Assembly: GCF_007970665.1 (NCBI RefSeq) | Contig: NZ_CP042430.1 | Location: 4,154,001-4,218,000, forward strand | Direction of reading: 5' to 3' | Length of the DNA stretch: 64,000 bases | Source: Baekduia soli | GTDB taxonomy: Bacteria > Actinomycetota > Thermoleophilia > Solirubrobacterales > Solirubrobacteraceae | In this document: one piece after another, positions 52,072 through 62,180 of the stretch | Layout: every line of letters starts with the position of its first letter | How positions within the stretch are numbered: position 1 is the first letter of the stretch | The notes under the pieces: generated by a model | What the model saw: the letters and a program-made list of their open reading frames with translations, nothing else | What the model was told of the DNA's origin: nothing | The model's database searches: none | Translations under genes and position numbers: made by a program

Positions 52072-53406
52072 TCAGGGCCTCAGAGCGAAAATGGGCCAGG
52101 CGCCGGGAACGCCGCGCAGCGCGTGCGCCCCGCGCATCTCGAAGTCCAGCCCCGACCCGACGACCGTGCCGTAGACGGTGCCCGACGTGAGGATCTCGTC
52201 GGGGCCGGCCATCTCGGCCACCCGCGCGGCGATGTGCACGGCCATCCCGCCCACGTCGCCGCCGATGAGCTCGCACTCCCCCGTGTGCAGGCCGGCGCGC
52301 ACGCGGATGCCCAGCCCGCGGACGGCGGACACGACGGTCCGCGCGCACCGCAGCGCGTCGGACGGCGGCCCCTCGAAGGCGGCGATGAACGCGTCGCCGA
52401 CCGTCTTGACCTCGCGGCCACCGTAGCGCTCCACCTCGCGACGGATCGCCTCGTCGTGGGCGGCGAGCAGGTCGCGCCAGCGCCCGTCGCCCAGCCGGGC
52501 GGCGTGGCCGGTGGCGTCGGCGATGTCGGTGAACAGGATCGTCAGCAGCCGGCGCTGCAGCCCGCTCGTCGTGTGGCGGCTGCCCGTCAGGAACTCGTCG
52601 ATCTCGCCCAGCAGGGCCTCCGTGTCGCCCACCATGGGCAGGCTGTCGGCGCCGGGCAGCTCGACCAGGCGCGCGCCCGGGATCCGCGCGGCGTACACGC
52701 GCGAGTGCCCGACGTCGATGAAGCGGTCGCCGGTGCGGTGCAGCACGAGCGTCGGCACGTCCAGCCCGCCCAGCAGCGGGCGCACGTCGACCCCGGCCAG
52801 GTTGGCGGCCACGCGCAGCATCCCCGCCGGCGTCGCCGACAGGCGCTCGAGCCGGCCGAGCCACTCGCGCATCCGGACGTCGCCGGCCACGCTGGGCGCC
52901 ATGACCTCCAGGTTGGCCCCGGTGCCCCAGTGCTCGGCGCCGCGCCGCAGCCGCTCCTCGCGCTGCTGCGGCGTGGCGGCCCAGGGCAGCTCGTCGTCGC
53001 GATGCGGCGCGACCATCGAGGCGTACAGGATGAGCGCGGAGGTCCGCTCGGGCCAGGCCGCGGCGAAGGCGACGGCCAGCGGGCCGCCCGAGGCATAGGA
53101 CTGCAGGACGACGCGCTCGGAGCCGGTCTCGCGGAGCACGGCGAGCAGGTCGGCGACCTCGTCGTCGAGGCCGCACGGCTCGTGCGGGCGGTCCGAGAGC
53201 CCGACGCCGCGGCGGTCGACGAGGATGACCCGGGCGATCGAGCCCAGCCGCTCCCACCAGCGCCGCAGGCCGGGCTCCTCGATGAAGCCCTCGATGTGCG
53301 ACGGGACCCCTCCGAGGAACACGAGGTCGACCGGTCCGTCGCCCAGCACGCGGTAGGCGATGCTGTGCTCGCCGTTGCGCGCCCAGCGGACGTGGCCCTC
53401 CTCCAT
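52072..53406 (-). CDS. alpha/beta hydrolase fused to a class III nucleotide cyclase domain
   Basis: 444 residues from MEEGHVRWARNGEHSIAYRV. Residues 1-270 are an alpha/beta hydrolase (VFLGGVPSHIEGFIEEPGLR, VILVDRRGVGLSDRP, nucleophile region VVLQSYASGGPLAVAFAAAW, and HRTGDRFIDVGHSRVYAARI). Residues of about 280-444 are a cyclase homology domain (LLTILFTDIADATGHAARLG, GGREVKTVGDAFIAAFEGPP, RAGLHTGECELIGGDVGGMA). Metal-binding Asp residues are present, but the usual Asn of the VNxAAR motif is His (VHIAARV), as in other hydrolase-cyclase fusions. Possibly a sensor that makes cAMP on ligand binding, or an inactive relay. Confidence 0.88.
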   Translation of the reverse strand: MEEGHVRWARNGEHSIAYRVLGDGPVDLVFLGGVPSHIEGFIEEPGLRRWWERLGSIARVILVDRRGVGLSDRPHEPCGLDDEVADLLAVLRETGSERVVLQSYASGGPLAVAFAAAWPERTSALILYASMVAPHRDDELPWAATPQQREERLRRGAEHWGTGANLEVMAPSVAGDVRMREWLGRLERLSATPAGMLRVAANLAGVDVRPLLGGLDVPTLVLHRTGDRFIDVGHSRVYAARIPGARLVELPGADSLPMVGDTEALLGEIDEFLTGSRHTTSGLQRRLLTILFTDIADATGHAARLGDGRWRDLLAAHDEAIRREVERYGGREVKTVGDAFIAAFEGPPSDALRCARTVVSAVRGLGIRVRAGLHTGECELIGGDVGGMAVHIAARVAEMAGPDEILTSGTVYGTVVGSGLDFEMRGAHALRGVPGAWPIFALRP

Positions 53407-53435
53407 GCGCGCAGCGTATCCGCGCCGCGCCGGGC

Positions 53436-54215
53436 TCAGGCGGGCGCGCGGAGGCGGTCGGTGACCGGGTCGGTCAGGTGCGCGGGGTCGCCGAGCAGCA
53501 GCCAGCCGTCCTCGGTGCGCTCGAGCTGGCGGGCGGCCGCGAGGTCGCCGATCGCGGAGGTGACGGAGGGCCGGCGGGCGCCGACGAGGCGGGCCAGCGC
53601 GCTGTGGGTCAGCTCCATCGGCACGAGCACGCCGTCGGGCGTGACGCGCCCCCAGCGCTCGGCCAGCGCCCAGAGGGCCAGCAGCAGGCGGTCGTCCAGC
53701 CGCACGAGCTGGTTGACGACGAGCCGCACCGACAGCCAGCGGTGGCGGCGGGCCATGCGGCCGAGGAGCGCGTCGACGACCGCCGGGTAGGCCAGCGCGG
53801 TCTGGCGGAAGCGCGCGTCGAGCACCGCGACGCGCGCGGGCTGCAGCACGCTCCAGCGGGTCACGAGGGGGAGCTCGGAGACCTCGGCGTCGGCGTCCCA
53901 GGGGCGCAGGATGTCGCCCGCCCCGAGCACCTCGGTCGACGAGCGCCGCCCGAGCGACAGGTCGCGCAGGAGCACGCCGTCGAGCACGAGCAGGCCGAAC
54001 GGGGCGGCCGGCGCGGCGACCGACTCGGGGCTCCACGCCCCCGTGTCGAGCTGGAGGACTCCGGCCACCAGCTGATGGCGTGCGCGCTCGAGCTCCTCGG
54101 GCGCGAGTCCCTCGCCGAGGTCCGGATCGGCTTCCAGGACACGAGCGAGTTCGCGGGACACGACACGCGCAGAATTCCCCATCGAATCGCACACTAACCC
54201 CTCGCGCTGGGTCAT
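53436..54215 (-). CDS. Crp/Fnr-family transcription regulator
   Basis: About 259 residues from MTQREGLVCDSMGNSARVVS; the Met at 54182 is an alternative start. A cNMP-binding-like fold occupies residues 45-150 (FGLLVLDGVLLRDLSLGRRS, VLGAGDILRPWDAD). A C-terminal helix-turn-helix follows (LTHSALARLVGARRPSVTSA then IGDLAAARQLERTEDGWLL). The canonical GELAL...R phosphate-binding residues of true cAMP receptors are not obvious, so the ligand is uncertain. It lies between the cyclase fusion and the aldehyde dehydrogenase. Confidence 0.82.
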   Translation of the reverse strand: MTQREGLVCDSMGNSARVVSRELARVLEADPDLGEGLAPEELERARHQLVAGVLQLDTGAWSPESVAAPAAPFGLLVLDGVLLRDLSLGRRSSTEVLGAGDILRPWDADAEVSELPLVTRWSVLQPARVAVLDARFRQTALAYPAVVDALLGRMARRHRWLSVRLVVNQLVRLDDRLLLALWALAERWGRVTPDGVLVPMELTHSALARLVGARRPSVTSAIGDLAAARQLERTEDGWLLLGDPAHLTDPVTDRLRAPA

Positions 54216-54295
54216 ATTGCCCAGAAGGGTACGGATCTCCGACCGTGCCCGATCGGACCCTGTGCCGGCCGCCGGCCCGGCACGCCGCGCCGGGC

Positions 54296-55741
54296 TCAGC
54301 CCAGCCGGATCATGGCCTGCTTGGCCCGCGTGTGGTCGTCCAGCGCGTAGACCGACAGGTCCTTCCCGTAGCCCGACTCCTTGAAGCCGCCGTGCGGCAT
54401 CTCGGAGAGGAACGGCAGGTGGTCGTCGACCCACACGCAGCCGAAGTCCAGGCGGCGCACGGCGTCCATCGCGCGCCCGACGTCGCGGGTCCACACCGAG
54501 GCCGCCAGGCCGTAGGGGACGTCGTTGGCCAGCGCGATCGCGTCGTCGGCGTCGTCGAGGCGCTGAACGGAGACCACCGGCCCGAAGATCTCGCTCTGGA
54601 CGATCTCGCTGTCCTGGGCGGCTCCCGCGACCACCGTCGGCTGCCCGAAGAAGCCCTGCCCGCGGCCCGGGGCGCCGCCCGTGAGGACCTGCGCGCCCGC
54701 GTCGGCCGCCCGGTCCAGCAACCCGAGGACGCGCTCCTGCTGGGCGCCGGAGACCACGCGGCCCATCTCGACGGCATCGCCCTCCGCCGGGTCGCCGACG
54801 ACCAGCGACGCCGCGGCGGGCACGAGCTCCTCGAGCAGCCGGTCGTAGATCCCGGGCGCGGCGAGCACGCGCGCTGCCGCCCTGCAGTCCTGGCCGGAGT
54901 TGAGGAAGCCGGCGATCCGCAGCCCCTCGGCGACCGCGACGGGATCGGCGTCGTCGTCGACGATCGCGGGTGCCTTGCCGCCCAGCTCGAGGTGGACGCG
55001 CTTGAGGCTGTCGGCCGCCGCCCGGGCGATGCCCTTGCCGGTCCGCACGCTGCCGGTCAGCGACACCATGGAGACGTCGGGGTGGGCGACGATGCTCGAT
55101 CCGACCGGGTCGTCGTCGCCGGTGATGACGTTCAGGACCCCCGGCGGCGGCAGCGGCGCGGCGAGCTCGCCGAGGCGCAGCGTGGTCAGCGGCGTGAGCT
55201 CGCGGCTTGAGGACCACGACGTTGCCTGCCGCCAGCGCCGAGGCGATCTTCCAGATCGCCATCATGAGCGGGTGGTTCCACGGCGCGATCTGGCCGACGA
55301 TGCCGATCGGCTCGCGGCGGACCATCGACGTGTGGCCCTCGGCGTACTCGCCGGCGGCCGGCGCGCTCATCGTCCGGGCCGCGCCGGCGAAGAAGCGCAG
55401 CTCGTCGGCGCAGATCGGCAGCTCCTCCCGGGCCAGGGACATGGGCTTGCCGACGTCGAGCGACTCGAGCGCGGCGAGCTCGTCGGCGTGGGCCTGCACG
55501 GCTTCGGCGAGCGCGAGCAGGGCGTCCATGCGCCCGGCGGGCGGCGTGCCGCGCCAGCCGGTCCGGGCGGCGCGCGCGGCGCCCACGGCCCGCTCGACGT
55601 CCGCGGCGCCCCCGTCGGGCACCCGGGCGATGACGGCGCCCGTCGCGGGGTTGACGATCTCGCGGACCGTCCCGTCGACGGCGTCGACCAGCTCGCCCCC
55701 GACGAGGTTGCCCGGGGTCCTGACGGCGGTCGCGGTCAGGC
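54296..55741 (-). CDS. aldehyde dehydrogenase (aminobutyraldehyde-type), frame broken
   Basis: About 480 residues if repaired. The upstream segment starts TAVRTPGNLVGGELVDAVDG and runs through IVGQIAPWNHPLMMAIWKIA and AAGNVVVLKP. The frame is then lost near 55203 and resumes ELTPLTTLRLGELAAPLPPP, continuing to VSLTGSVRTG, HLELGGKAPAIV (catalytic Glu) and NSGQDCRAAARVL (catalytic Cys). Two missing bases around the expected KPSELTP would explain it. No normal start codon is in frame; a CTG overlaps the aminotransferase stop. The sequence resembles aldehyde dehydrogenases acting on aminobutyraldehyde or betaine aldehyde. Sequencing error or pseudogene. Confidence 0.8.
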
Positions 55742-57127
55742 CGTCGCGGCCGAGGGGGACGCCGTCATGTGGGCGCCGGCGTCGGCGAGCACCTCGCCCA
55801 GCCCGTCGACGATGCGGTCCAGCAGGTCGCGGTCGCTGATGAGCGGCGGGGCGATCTGCAGGACGCTGTCGCCGCGGTCGTCGCAGCGCGCGACGAGCCC
55901 GGCCTCGCGCAGCCGCCGCGGCAGGAAGCCGCGCAGCAGCCGGTCGCGCTGGCCGGCGTCGAAGCGCGTGTTGTCGTCGTCGGCGACGAGCTCGAGCGCC
56001 CAGAAGAAGCCGCGGCCGCGGACGTCGCCGACGATCGGCAGCGCCAGGAGCTCGCCCAGTCGGTCCTCGAGGTGGCCCTCCAGCGCCCGCACGTTCTGCA
56101 GCACGCCGTCGCGCTCGAAGATGTCCATGTTGGTCAGGGCCATCGCGGCGCTGAGGGGGTGGCCGCCGAACGTGATGCCGTGGCGGAAGACCTGGCCGGC
56201 CTCCAGGATCGGGGCGATCACGCGGTCCGACGCCACGACGGCGCCCATCGGCGCGTAGGCCGACGTCAGGCCCTTGGCCAGGGAGACCAGGTCGGGCACG
56301 ACGCCCTCGCGGTCGATGCCGAACCACTCCCCGAGCCGGCCGCAGCCCGTGATGACCTCGTCGGCCATGAGCAGCGCGCCGTAGCGGTCGGCCAGCTCCC
56401 GCAGGCCCCGCCAGTAGCCCTCGGGCGCCGTCAGGCAGCCGCCGGCGTTCTGCACGGGCTCGGCGATGATGAGCGCGACCTCCTCGGGGCCGGCGGCGAC
56501 GATCGCCGCCTCGACCTCGGCCAGCAGCTGCGCGCAGAACGCGGCCGGGTCGGTGACCGGCCTGCCGTCGGGACCGCCGCGGAACAGGTTGGTGTTCGAG
56601 ACGTGCGTGACGTCGATCGGCGCCTTGCCGAACGGCTCCTTGAAGCGCTGCACGCCGGTGAACGACAGGGCGCCGAGCGTGACGCCGTGGTAGGCGATGT
56701 CGCGCGCGATGGCCTTCGTGCGCTGCGGCTGGCCCGTGGCCAGGTGGTACTCGCGGCACAGCTTCCAGGCCGCCTCGACGGACTCCGACCCGCCGCTGGT
56801 GAAGAAGACGCGGTTCAGGTCGCCGGGGGCCAGGCCGGCCAGGCGCTGGGCCAGCTCGATCGACGCGGGGTGCGCGGTGCCCCAGTTCGTGTTGAACGCC
56901 AGGGTCGTCAGCTGGCGGGCGGCCGCCGCCGACATCTCCTCGCCGTAGCTGTAGCCGATCTGGGCGCAGAAGAGGCTCGAGAGCGCGTCGATGTGGCGGT
57001 TGCCGCGCGTGTCGAACACGTAGGGCCCCTCGCCGCGCTCGAGGACGAGCAGGTCGTCGACGTGCTGCTTGGAGAAGTGCAGCAGCAGATGGTCCGACGC
57101 GGCCTGCTGGAGCTCGTCATGGTTCAT
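55736..57127 (-). CDS. class III aminotransferase
   Basis: 463 residues from MNHDELQQAASDHLLLHFSK. PLP fold motifs: YVFDTRGNRHIDALSSLFCA, FFTSGGSESVEAAWKLCREY, GALLMADEVITGCGRLGEWF (cofactor Asp) and LVSLAKGLTSAYAPMGAVVA with the Schiff-base Lys. Similar to omega-amine or putrescine/pyruvate aminotransferases. The next gene encodes an aldehyde dehydrogenase, so together they could convert an amine to an aldehyde to an acid, for example putrescine to GABA. The substrate is inferred from context only. Confidence 0.88.
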   Translation of the reverse strand: MNHDELQQAASDHLLLHFSKQHVDDLLVLERGEGPYVFDTRGNRHIDALSSLFCAQIGYSYGEEMSAAAARQLTTLAFNTNWGTAHPASIELAQRLAGLAPGDLNRVFFTSGGSESVEAAWKLCREYHLATGQPQRTKAIARDIAYHGVTLGALSFTGVQRFKEPFGKAPIDVTHVSNTNLFRGGPDGRPVTDPAAFCAQLLAEVEAAIVAAGPEEVALIIAEPVQNAGGCLTAPEGYWRGLRELADRYGALLMADEVITGCGRLGEWFGIDREGVVPDLVSLAKGLTSAYAPMGAVVASDRVIAPILEAGQVFRHGITFGGHPLSAAMALTNMDIFERDGVLQNVRALEGHLEDRLGELLALPIVGDVRGRGFFWALELVADDDNTRFDAGQRDRLLRGFLPRRLREAGLVARCDDRGDSVLQIAPPLISDRDLLDRIVDGLGEVLADAGAHMTASPSAATA

Positions 57128-57221
57128 GTGGGCCACGATAGGCGCCGTCCTGCGGGGCGTCCACCCCGCTTGTGCCGCGGCGTCGGGTCAGGCGGGGCGC
57201 CGGGTGTCCATCTCGTCGGGG

Positions 57222-58214
57222 TCAGCCCCGGATGTTCTCGCCGCCGAACGCCTCGCTCACCGAGTCGTCGGTGAAGATGCGGTGGATCGTGTCGGCCAGC
57301 AGGTCGGCGCACCCCACGACCCGCATCCACGGCGGCAGGCCGACGGGCAGCGGGACGGTGTCGGTCACCAGGACCTCGTCCAGGCCGAGCTCGCCGAGGC
57401 GCTGCAGCGTGTCGCCGCTGAGGATCGGGTGCACGGCGACCGCCCGGATCGACGCGACGCCCGCGTCGCGCAGGATGCCGACCGCGGCCGACAGCGTGCC
57501 GCCCGTGTCGATGATGTCGTCGACGACGATCGCCGTGCGCCCGGCGACCTCGCCGATGACCGCGTGTCGGCGCTCGGTGCTCTCGGGGTCCAGGATCGCC
57601 AGCTCGGTGCCCAGCCGCGTGGCGAACTTCTTGGCCAGCTTGACCCGCCCGGCGTCGGGGGCGACGACGACCGTGTCGGGCGCCACGCTGCCCTGGAGTT
57701 GCTGGGCCAGCAGGATCGTGGCCGTCATGTGGTCCACCGGGGCCGAGAAGAAGCCCTGGGCCTGGCCCGTGTGCAGGTCGACGGTCAGCACGCGGTCGAC
57801 CCGGGCGGACTCGAGCATGCGGGCGATCGCACGGGCGCTGATCGGCTCGCGCAGCAGCGACTTCTTGTCCTGGCGGCTGTAGCCGAACCACGGGATGACC
57901 GGGATGACGCGGTGCGCCGAGGCGCCGACGGCCGCGTCGACGAGCAGGATGAGCTCCATGAACGCGTCGTTGATCGACAGCGCGCCGTCGCGGGTGCCGC
58001 ACAGCGACTGCACGACGAAGACGTCGGCGCCGCGCACCGACTCGTCGAACCGGCAGTAGACCTCGCCGTTGGCGTAGGTCTCCAGCTGCACGGGCCCCAG
58101 GCCCACGCCGAGCCGCCGCGCGATGCTCGCGGCCAGCGCCGGATGGCTGCGGCCCGCGAACAGCATCAACCGCTTGTCGTAGTCGATGCCGAGGTACGTG
58201 GGCTGGCGGCTCAT
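57222..58214 (-). CDS. prs: ribose-phosphate pyrophosphokinase
   Basis: 330 residues from MSRQPTYLGIDYDKRLMLFA. PRPP synthase features: ETYANGEVYCRFDESVRGAD, the flexible loop YSRQDKKSLLREPISA, RVLTVDLHTGQAQGFF and the PRPP-binding loop AIVVDDIIDTGGTLSAA. Makes PRPP for nucleotides, His and Trp. Single full-length copy, divergent from hrpA. Confidence 0.96.
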   Translation of the reverse strand: MSRQPTYLGIDYDKRLMLFAGRSHPALAASIARRLGVGLGPVQLETYANGEVYCRFDESVRGADVFVVQSLCGTRDGALSINDAFMELILLVDAAVGASAHRVIPVIPWFGYSRQDKKSLLREPISARAIARMLESARVDRVLTVDLHTGQAQGFFSAPVDHMTATILLAQQLQGSVAPDTVVVAPDAGRVKLAKKFATRLGTELAILDPESTERRHAVIGEVAGRTAIVVDDIIDTGGTLSAAVGILRDAGVASIRAVAVHPILSGDTLQRLGELGLDEVLVTDTVPLPVGLPPWMRVVGCADLLADTIHRIFTDDSVSEAFGGENIRG

Positions 58215-58236
58215 CGCGCCTATCCTCGCAGGCCTG

Positions 58237-61200
58237 ATGTCCGCCCCGCCGGCGCCGGCCGGCGAGCTGCGCCCGCGGCTCGCCGCCCTCACCCTCCGCG
58301 ACGAGCACCGCCTCCGGCGGCGCCTGGACCGCGTGCGCCGCACCCGCGACGACGACGCCCGGACGGCCGCGCTGCGCCGCCTGGAGGAGGAGATCGGGCG
58401 CGCGGAGGCCCACGTGGCCCGGCGCCGCGCCGCCGTCCCCGCGGTCAGCTACCCGCCCCAGCTGCCGGTCAGCGCGCGCCGTGACGACCTGCTCGCGGCG
58501 ATCGCCGGCCACCAGGTCGTCATCGTCGCCGGCGAGACGGGCTCGGGCAAGACGACGCAGCTGCCGAAGATGTGCCTCGAGCTCGGGCGCGGCGTGCGCG
58601 GCACGATCGCCCACACCCAGCCGCGCCGGCTGGCGGCGCGCACCGTGGCCCAGCGCATCGCCGACGAGCTGGAGGTGGCGCTCGGCGAGGCCGTCGGCTA
58701 CTCCGTGCGCTTCACCGACCGCTCGCAGCAGGACACGCTGGTGCGGCTGATGACCGACGGCCTGCTGCTGGCCGAGGTCGGCCGCGACCCGCTCCTGCGC
58801 CGCTACGACACCATCATCATCGACGAGGCCCACGAGCGCAGCCTCAACATCGACTTCCTGCTGGGCTACCTGCGCGAGATCCTGCCCCGGCGCCCCGACC
58901 TCAAGGTGCTCATCACGTCGGCGACGATCGACCCCGAGCGCTTCAGCGCGCACTTCGGCGACGCGCCGATCGTCGAGGTCTCCGGCCGCACCTTCCCCGT
59001 CGAGGTCCGCTACCGCCCGCTGGCGGCCGCGCCGGCCGCCAACGACGAGGACGACGTCGACGGCGGCGGCGCGCAGCCCGACCGCGACCCGACGGAGGCG
59101 ATCGGCGACGCCGTCGACGAGCTGCTCGGCGACCCCGCCCACCCCGAGGGCGACGTCCTGGTCTTCCTCAGCGGCGAGCGCGAGATCCGCGACACGGCCG
59201 ACGCGCTGGCCGGCCGCCTGCCCGACGACGTCGAGATCCTCCCCCTCTACGCCCGGCTGTCGGCCGCCGAGCAGCAGCGCGCGTTCACCGCCCACCGCGG
59301 CCGGCGCGTCGTCCTGGCCACCAACGTCGCCGAGACGTCGGTCACCGTGCCGGGCATCCGCTACGTCGTCGATCCCGGCACGGCGCGGATCAGCCGCTAC
59401 AGCGCGCGGCTCAAGGTCCAGCGGCTGCCGATCGAGCCGGTCTCGCAGGCCTCGGCCGACCAGCGCAAGGGCCGCTGCGGGCGCACGGCCGACGGGATCT
59501 GCATCCGGCTGTACTCCGAGGAGGACTTCGCCGGCCGCCCGCGCTACACCGACCCCGAGATCCTGCGCACGAACCTCGCCGCGGTCATCCTGCAGATGGC
59601 CGCGCTGGGCCTCGGGGAGATCGAGGACTTCGGGTTCCTGGACCCGCCCGACGCCCGCCAGATCCGCGACGGGGTCAACCTGCTGGTCGAGCTCGGCGCG
59701 CTGGACCCGCGGGCGACCGACCCGGCGCAGCGGCTGACCGACGTCGGCCGTCGCCTGTCTCGCCTGCCCGTCGACCCGCGGCTGGGCCGCATGGTCCTGG
59801 AGGCCGACGCCCGCTCGTGCGCCGACGAGGTCATCGTCATCGCCGCGGCGCTGTCGATCCAGGACCCGCGCGAGCGCCCGGCCGACCAGCGCGCGCAGGC
59901 CGACCAGCTCCACGCGCGCTTCAGGGACGACACCTCGGACTTCCTGGCCTTCGTCAACCTGTGGCGCCACCTGCACGAGCAGCGGCGTGAGCTGTCCGGC
60001 AACCAGTTCCGCAAGCGGTTGAAGGCCGAGTACCTGCACTACCTGCGCGTGCGCGAGTGGCAGGACCTCGCCTCGCAGCTTCGGTCGGCCGCGCGCGAGG
60101 CGGGCGTGCGGCTCAACCGCACGCCGGCCGAGCCCGCCGACATCCACGTCGCCCTGCTCGCCGGGCTGCTCTCGCACGTCGGGGTGCGCGACGCCGCGGG
60201 GCGCGAGTACCTCGGCGCCCGCGGCGCGCGCTTCGTCCTCTCCCCCGGCTCGGCGCTCGCGCGGCGCGGGCCGGCCTGGGTCATGGTCTCCGAGCTGGTG
60301 GAGACCAACCGCTTGTACGGCCACACGGCCGCAGCCATCCGGCCGGAGTGGATCGAGCCGCTGGCCGCCCACCTCGTCAAGCGCTCGTACGGCGAGCCGC
60401 GCTGGGAGAAGCGGCGCGCGTCGGTCGTGGCGACCGAGCGCGTCACCCTCTACGGGCTGCCGATCGTCACGGGGCGCACGGTGGGCTACGGCGACATCGA
60501 CCCCGGCCTCTCGCGCGACCTGTTCCTCCGCCGGGCGCTGGTCGAGCGCGACTGGGACACCCGCCACCGCTTCTTCGCCGACAACGGACGGCTGCTGGAG
60601 GAGGTCGAGGCGCTCGAGCACCGCGTGCGCCGCCGCGACATCCTCGTCGACGACGCCACGCTGTACGCGTTCTTCGACGCGCGGATCCCGGCCTCGGTCG
60701 TCTCCGGCGCGCACTTCGACCGCTGGTGGAAGGACGAGCGGCGCCGCTCCCCGAACCTGCTGACGTTCACGCGCGAGCTGCTCGTCGGCGACCCGGAGGC
60801 GGCGACGGGCGGCGGGCGCCCGCAGCGCTGGCGCCAGGGCGAGCTGTCCATGCCATTGTCCTACACCTTCGCGCCGGGGACCGACGCCGACGGCGTCACC
60901 GTCCACGTGCCGCTCAAGGGGCTGCCGCAGCTGCGCGCCGAGGACTTCGCCTGGCAGGTGCCCGCGCTGCGGGAGGAGCTCGTCACCGCGCTGCTGCGCA
61001 CGCTGCCCAAGGAGCTGCGCCGCCCGCTCGTGCCGCTGCCCGACGTGGCCGCCGAGCTGCTCGCCCGCCTCCAACCCCGCGCCGAGCCGCTGCCCGAGGC
61101 GCTCAGCCGCGAGCTGCTGGCGCTGCGCGGCGTGCGCGTCGCGCCCGGCGACTGGGACCTGGACCGCCTGCCCGCCCACCTGCGGATGCGCTTCCGCGTC

Positions 61201-62178
61201 GAGGACGAGGAAGGCCGCGTGCAGGGCGAGGGCACCGACCTCGGCGCGCTGCGCGCCGCGCTGGCGCCCCGGCTGCGCGCCGAGCTGACGGCGGCGGTGC
61301 CCGGGCTGGAACGCCACGGCCTGCGGGCCTGGGAGCTCGGCGACCTGCCCCGGGAGGTCACGCTGCCGGGGACCGGGCGCGCCGTGCGGGCGTTCCCGGC
61401 CCTGGTCGACGAGGGCGACGCGGTCGGCGTGCGCCTGCTCGACAGCGCCCCCGCCCAGGAGCAGGCGATGGCCGCCGGCACCCGGCGCCTGCTGCTGCTC
61501 ACGGTCCCGTCGCCCGCGCGCTGGGTCCTGGGCCGGCTGCCGGGCCCGCGGCAGCTCGCGCTGTCCGACGCGCCGCACGGCTCCCCCGCCGCCGTCCTGG
61601 CCGACGCCACGGCGGCGGCCGTCGACGCGCTCGTCGCGCAGGCCGGCGGCCCGGCCTGGGACGCCGGCGGCTTCGCGCGCCTGCGCGACCACGTCGCCGG
61701 CGGGCTGGCCGAGGCGACGCTGGAGGTCGTCGAGCAGGTCGCCGCCATCCTCGACGCCCGGCGCGAGGTGCAGCGCGCGGCCGAGGGGCTGACCGCCGCG
61801 GTCTACGAGCCCGCCCGGCTCGACGTCGCGCGGCAGACCGGTGGCCTGGTCTTCGACGGGTTCATCACGGCCACGGGCGCCGCGCGGCTGCCCGACGTCC
61901 TGCGCTACCTGCAGGGCGCCGTGCGCCGGATGCAGCGGCTGCCCGACGCCGTCGCGGTCGACCGCGACCGGATGGCGGGCGTCCAGGAGCTCGAGCAGCG
62001 CCGCCGCGAGGTGGCGGCGCGGTGGCGCGGGCGCGCCACGCCGCCGGCACTGGAGCAGGCGCGCTGGATGCTCGAGGAGCTGCGGATGAGCCACTTCGCC
62101 CAGGGCCTCGGCGTGCACGGCCAGGTCTCGGCCAAGCGGGTGCGCCGCCTCCTGGACGAGGCCGCCGCCGCGGCCTGA
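58237..62178 (+). CDS. hrpA: HrpA-type DEAH-box RNA helicase
   Basis: 1313 residues from MSAPPAPAGELRPRLAALTL. Motif I VIVAGETGSGKTTQLPKMCL, motif Ia HTQPRRLAARTVAQRIADE, DEAH box IIIDEAHERSLNIDFLLGYL, motif III LITSATIDPERFS and motif VI ASADQRKGRCGRTADGICIR. The long C-terminal HrpA-specific region (DUF3418-type) ends near FAQGLGVHGQVSAKRVRRLL. Length agrees with E. coli HrpA. Implicated in mRNA processing and rescue of collided ribosomes in other bacteria. Confidence 0.96.
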   Translation: MSAPPAPAGELRPRLAALTLRDEHRLRRRLDRVRRTRDDDARTAALRRLEEEIGRAEAHVARRRAAVPAVSYPPQLPVSARRDDLLAAIAGHQVVIVAGETGSGKTTQLPKMCLELGRGVRGTIAHTQPRRLAARTVAQRIADELEVALGEAVGYSVRFTDRSQQDTLVRLMTDGLLLAEVGRDPLLRRYDTIIIDEAHERSLNIDFLLGYLREILPRRPDLKVLITSATIDPERFSAHFGDAPIVEVSGRTFPVEVRYRPLAAAPAANDEDDVDGGGAQPDRDPTEAIGDAVDELLGDPAHPEGDVLVFLSGEREIRDTADALAGRLPDDVEILPLYARLSAAEQQRAFTAHRGRRVVLATNVAETSVTVPGIRYVVDPGTARISRYSARLKVQRLPIEPVSQASADQRKGRCGRTADGICIRLYSEEDFAGRPRYTDPEILRTNLAAVILQMAALGLGEIEDFGFLDPPDARQIRDGVNLLVELGALDPRATDPAQRLTDVGRRLSRLPVDPRLGRMVLEADARSCADEVIVIAAALSIQDPRERPADQRAQADQLHARFRDDTSDFLAFVNLWRHLHEQRRELSGNQFRKRLKAEYLHYLRVREWQDLASQLRSAAREAGVRLNRTPAEPADIHVALLAGLLSHVGVRDAAGREYLGARGARFVLSPGSALARRGPAWVMVSELVETNRLYGHTAAAIRPEWIEPLAAHLVKRSYGEPRWEKRRASVVATERVTLYGLPIVTGRTVGYGDIDPGLSRDLFLRRALVERDWDTRHRFFADNGRLLEEVEALEHRVRRRDILVDDATLYAFFDARIPASVVSGAHFDRWWKDERRRSPNLLTFTRELLVGDPEAATGGGRPQRWRQGELSMPLSYTFAPGTDADGVTVHVPLKGLPQLRAEDFAWQVPALREELVTALLRTLPKELRRPLVPLPDVAAELLARLQPRAEPLPEALSRELLALRGVRVAPGDWDLDRLPAHLRMRFRVEDEEGRVQGEGTDLGALRAALAPRLRAELTAAVPGLERHGLRAWELGDLPREVTLPGTGRAVRAFPALVDEGDAVGVRLLDSAPAQEQAMAAGTRRLLLLTVPSPARWVLGRLPGPRQLALSDAPHGSPAAVLADATAAAVDALVAQAGGPAWDAGGFARLRDHVAGGLAEATLEVVEQVAAILDARREVQRAAEGLTAAVYEPARLDVARQTGGLVFDGFITATGAARLPDVLRYLQGAVRRMQRLPDAVAVDRDRMAGVQELEQRRREVAARWRGRATPPALEQARWMLEELRMSHFAQGLGVHGQVSAKRVRRLLDEAAAAA

Positions 62179-62180
62179 GC

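Noticed and set aside
49018-53790. A 1590-codon rightward open frame, and similar giant frames such as the 2004-codon leftward one over 57124-63138
   Set aside because: They run antisense to tig, the hydrolase-cyclase fusion, prs and hrpA, have composition typical of GC-rich shadow frames (Arg/Gly/Ala/Pro), and show no domains.
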